This document shows positions 63,192 through 64,000 of a DNA stretch of 64,000 nucleotides, one piece after another. Made by a program: the position numbers and the translations under genes. The stretch's first letter is position 1. Every line of letters begins with the position of its first letter. Below the pieces are notes generated by a model that did not search any database, was not told where the DNA came from, and worked only from the letters and a program-made list of their open reading frames with translations. Source of the DNA: Ignatzschineria cameli (GTDB lineage Bacteria > Pseudomonadota > Gammaproteobacteria > Cardiobacteriales > Wohlfahrtiimonadaceae); assembly GCF_003121895.1 (NCBI RefSeq), contig NZ_QEWW01000002.1, positions 1-64,000 on the forward strand, given 5' to 3'.

Positions 63192-64000
63192 AGATCTTTT
63201 CAAGGATCTCTTTTGCTCCTCGAGAGAGGAGGTTATCTGCAAGCGCCTCGCCTAAAGCGGCAGCCTCTTCTGGTTTGCCCCATAACTCATGATAGATGAT
63301 GGTACCGTTATCAAGATCACCTACTAATCCTCTAAGAAAGAGCCCCTTATCGCTTAATTGAGCAAAGCCGGCGATAGGTGCTTGGCAGCCACCATTTAAT
63401 TTTGCATTGAATGCGCGCTCTGCAGTTACACAGGTTGCGGTCTCTGGGTCATTTAGCTTGGCAATGATCTCTTGTACCGCACTATTATCAGTGACACACT
63501 CGATTCCAATGGCTCCTTGACCGACAGCTGGTAATGAGATTGTATCGGGTAGAAGTTGCGTGATCTTCTCTTCAAAACCTAATCGAATGAGACCGGCAGC
63601 AGCTAGAATGATGGCATCGTACTCCCCATTTTCTAACTTTTGTAGGCGGGTATTAACATTACCTCTAAGATCTTTAATTTGAAGGTCAGGGCGATGTGCT
63701 AAGAGTTGTGCTCGGCGACGTAATGAGCAAGAACCTACGATAGCACCCTCTGGAAGATCATCTAAGGATTGATAGTTGATAGAAACTAATGCATCTCTAG
63801 GATCTTCCCGTTTTAAAATCACTGGGACACTCATTCCTTCAGGCAACTGCGAAGCCATCGGTACATCTTTCATTGAGTGGACGGCAATATCAGCTCGACC
63901 TTCTAACATTGCAACTTCTAGCTCCTTAATAAAGAGACCTTTGCCCCCAATTTTACTGAGTGGGGAAGAGAGGAGTTGATCCCCTTTAGTAGTCATGCCG
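63184..64000 (-). CDS. hemC: Porphobilinogen deaminase (hydroxymethylbilane synthase), N-terminus cut by the window
   Basis: HemC joins four porphobilinogens into hydroxymethylbilane, the substrate of HemD. Seen are [67 protein letters not shown] and the dipyrromethane-binding cysteine in LNGGCQAPI. About 40 residues at the N-terminus lie beyond the right edge. The ATG visible at 63996 aligns with an internal methionine (E. coli MVTRGD), so it is not the start. It leads the hemC-hemDX-hemY operon. Confidence 0.96.
   Translation of the reverse strand, partial: GMTTKGDQLLSSPLSKIGGKGLFIKELEVAMLEGRADIAVHSMKDVPMASQLPEGMSVPVILKREDPRDALVSINYQSLDDLPEGAIVGSCSLRRRAQLLAHRPDLQIKDLRGNVNTRLQKLENGEYDAIILAAAGLIRLGFEEKITQLLPDTISLPAVGQGAIGIECVTDNSAVQEIIAKLNDPETATCVTAERAFNAKLNGGCQAPIAGFAQLSDKGLFLRGLVGDLDNGTIIYHELWGKPEEAAALGEALADNLLSRGAKEILEKIYG

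Noticed and set aside
1-64000. Prophage, insertion sequence, CRISPR, toxin-antitoxin or defence island
   Set aside because: No transposase, integrase, phage structural gene, spaced repeat array or defence gene family was recognised. The window is a run of core genes, and the tandem repeats lack the spacer structure of CRISPR.

Overview
The window looks like a chromosomal segment from an aerobic gammaproteobacterium with fairly low GC. It carries the bo3-type quinol oxidase operon cyoABCDE, a complete System I cytochrome c maturation operon, a proton-pumping transhydrogenase, a gammaproteobacterial-type ErpA, YgfZ and YheS, and a hemC-hemD/X-hemY cluster. A close relative of Ignatzschineria or Wohlfahrtiimonas would fit, but that is a guess from gene content and base composition. 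No prophage, insertion sequence, CRISPR array, rRNA or tRNA gene was seen. Nearly all of it is core metabolism.

Layout. 0.4-3.8 kb: ftsB divergent from prfA, then a leaderless CpdB-like phosphatase. 3.9-7.9 kb: a leftward four-gene operon qmcA-nfeD-DUF2868-DUF3482 (SPFH membrane scaffold plus a GTPase pair of unknown role). 8.5-10 kb: erpA and a LysR regulator. 10.6-13.3 kb: a bd-type quinol oxidase of the short, cyanide-insensitive kind with a DUF2474 small subunit. 13.6-15.4 kb: aspS, with residues typical of a non-discriminating AspRS. 15.4-16.5 kb: a 1.1 kb gap holding a structured RNA candidate. 16.5-20.2 kb: a TSUP transporter and polA. 20.4-24.7 kb: an acetamidase/formamidase-like protein, a cluster of DnaA boxes, and the three-gene pnt operon. 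25-32.5 kb: ccmCDEFGHI followed by ccmAB. 32.5-36 kb: MetR divergent from MesX-MesD, an oxygen-dependent folate-independent methionine synthase. 36-41.2 kb: MarR-AcrA-AcrB efflux. 41.3-49.8 kb: ridA, pfkA, ygfZ, a GST, alr, an outer-membrane barrel, an M19 dipeptidase and a YdfG-like SDR. 49.9-55 kb: cyoABCDE. 55.9-58.8 kb: YheS-type ABC-F and folP. 59.1-64 kb: hemY, a HemD-HemX fusion and the truncated end of hemC.

How it fits together. Respiration dominates: two quinol oxidases of different kinds, the transhydrogenase, cytochrome c biogenesis, heme synthesis up to uroporphyrinogen III and heme O synthase all lie here. Methionine synthesis appears to use the MesD route under MetR.

Points most worth a second look are the DnaA-box cluster at 21.4-21.6 kb, the strong internal ribosome binding site at the HemD/HemX boundary, the SPFH-NfeD-DUF2868-DUF3482 operon, the structured intergenic RNA near 15.7 kb, and the short tandem repeats (6-16 bp units) in almost every long intergenic gap. 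Start codons were moved downstream for several genes (cydA, the DUF2474 gene, aspS, pntAb, ccmC, ccmE, ccmA, ridA, alr, the barrel protein, the SDR, cyoD, hemD/X) on the basis of ribosome binding sites and family alignment from memory.
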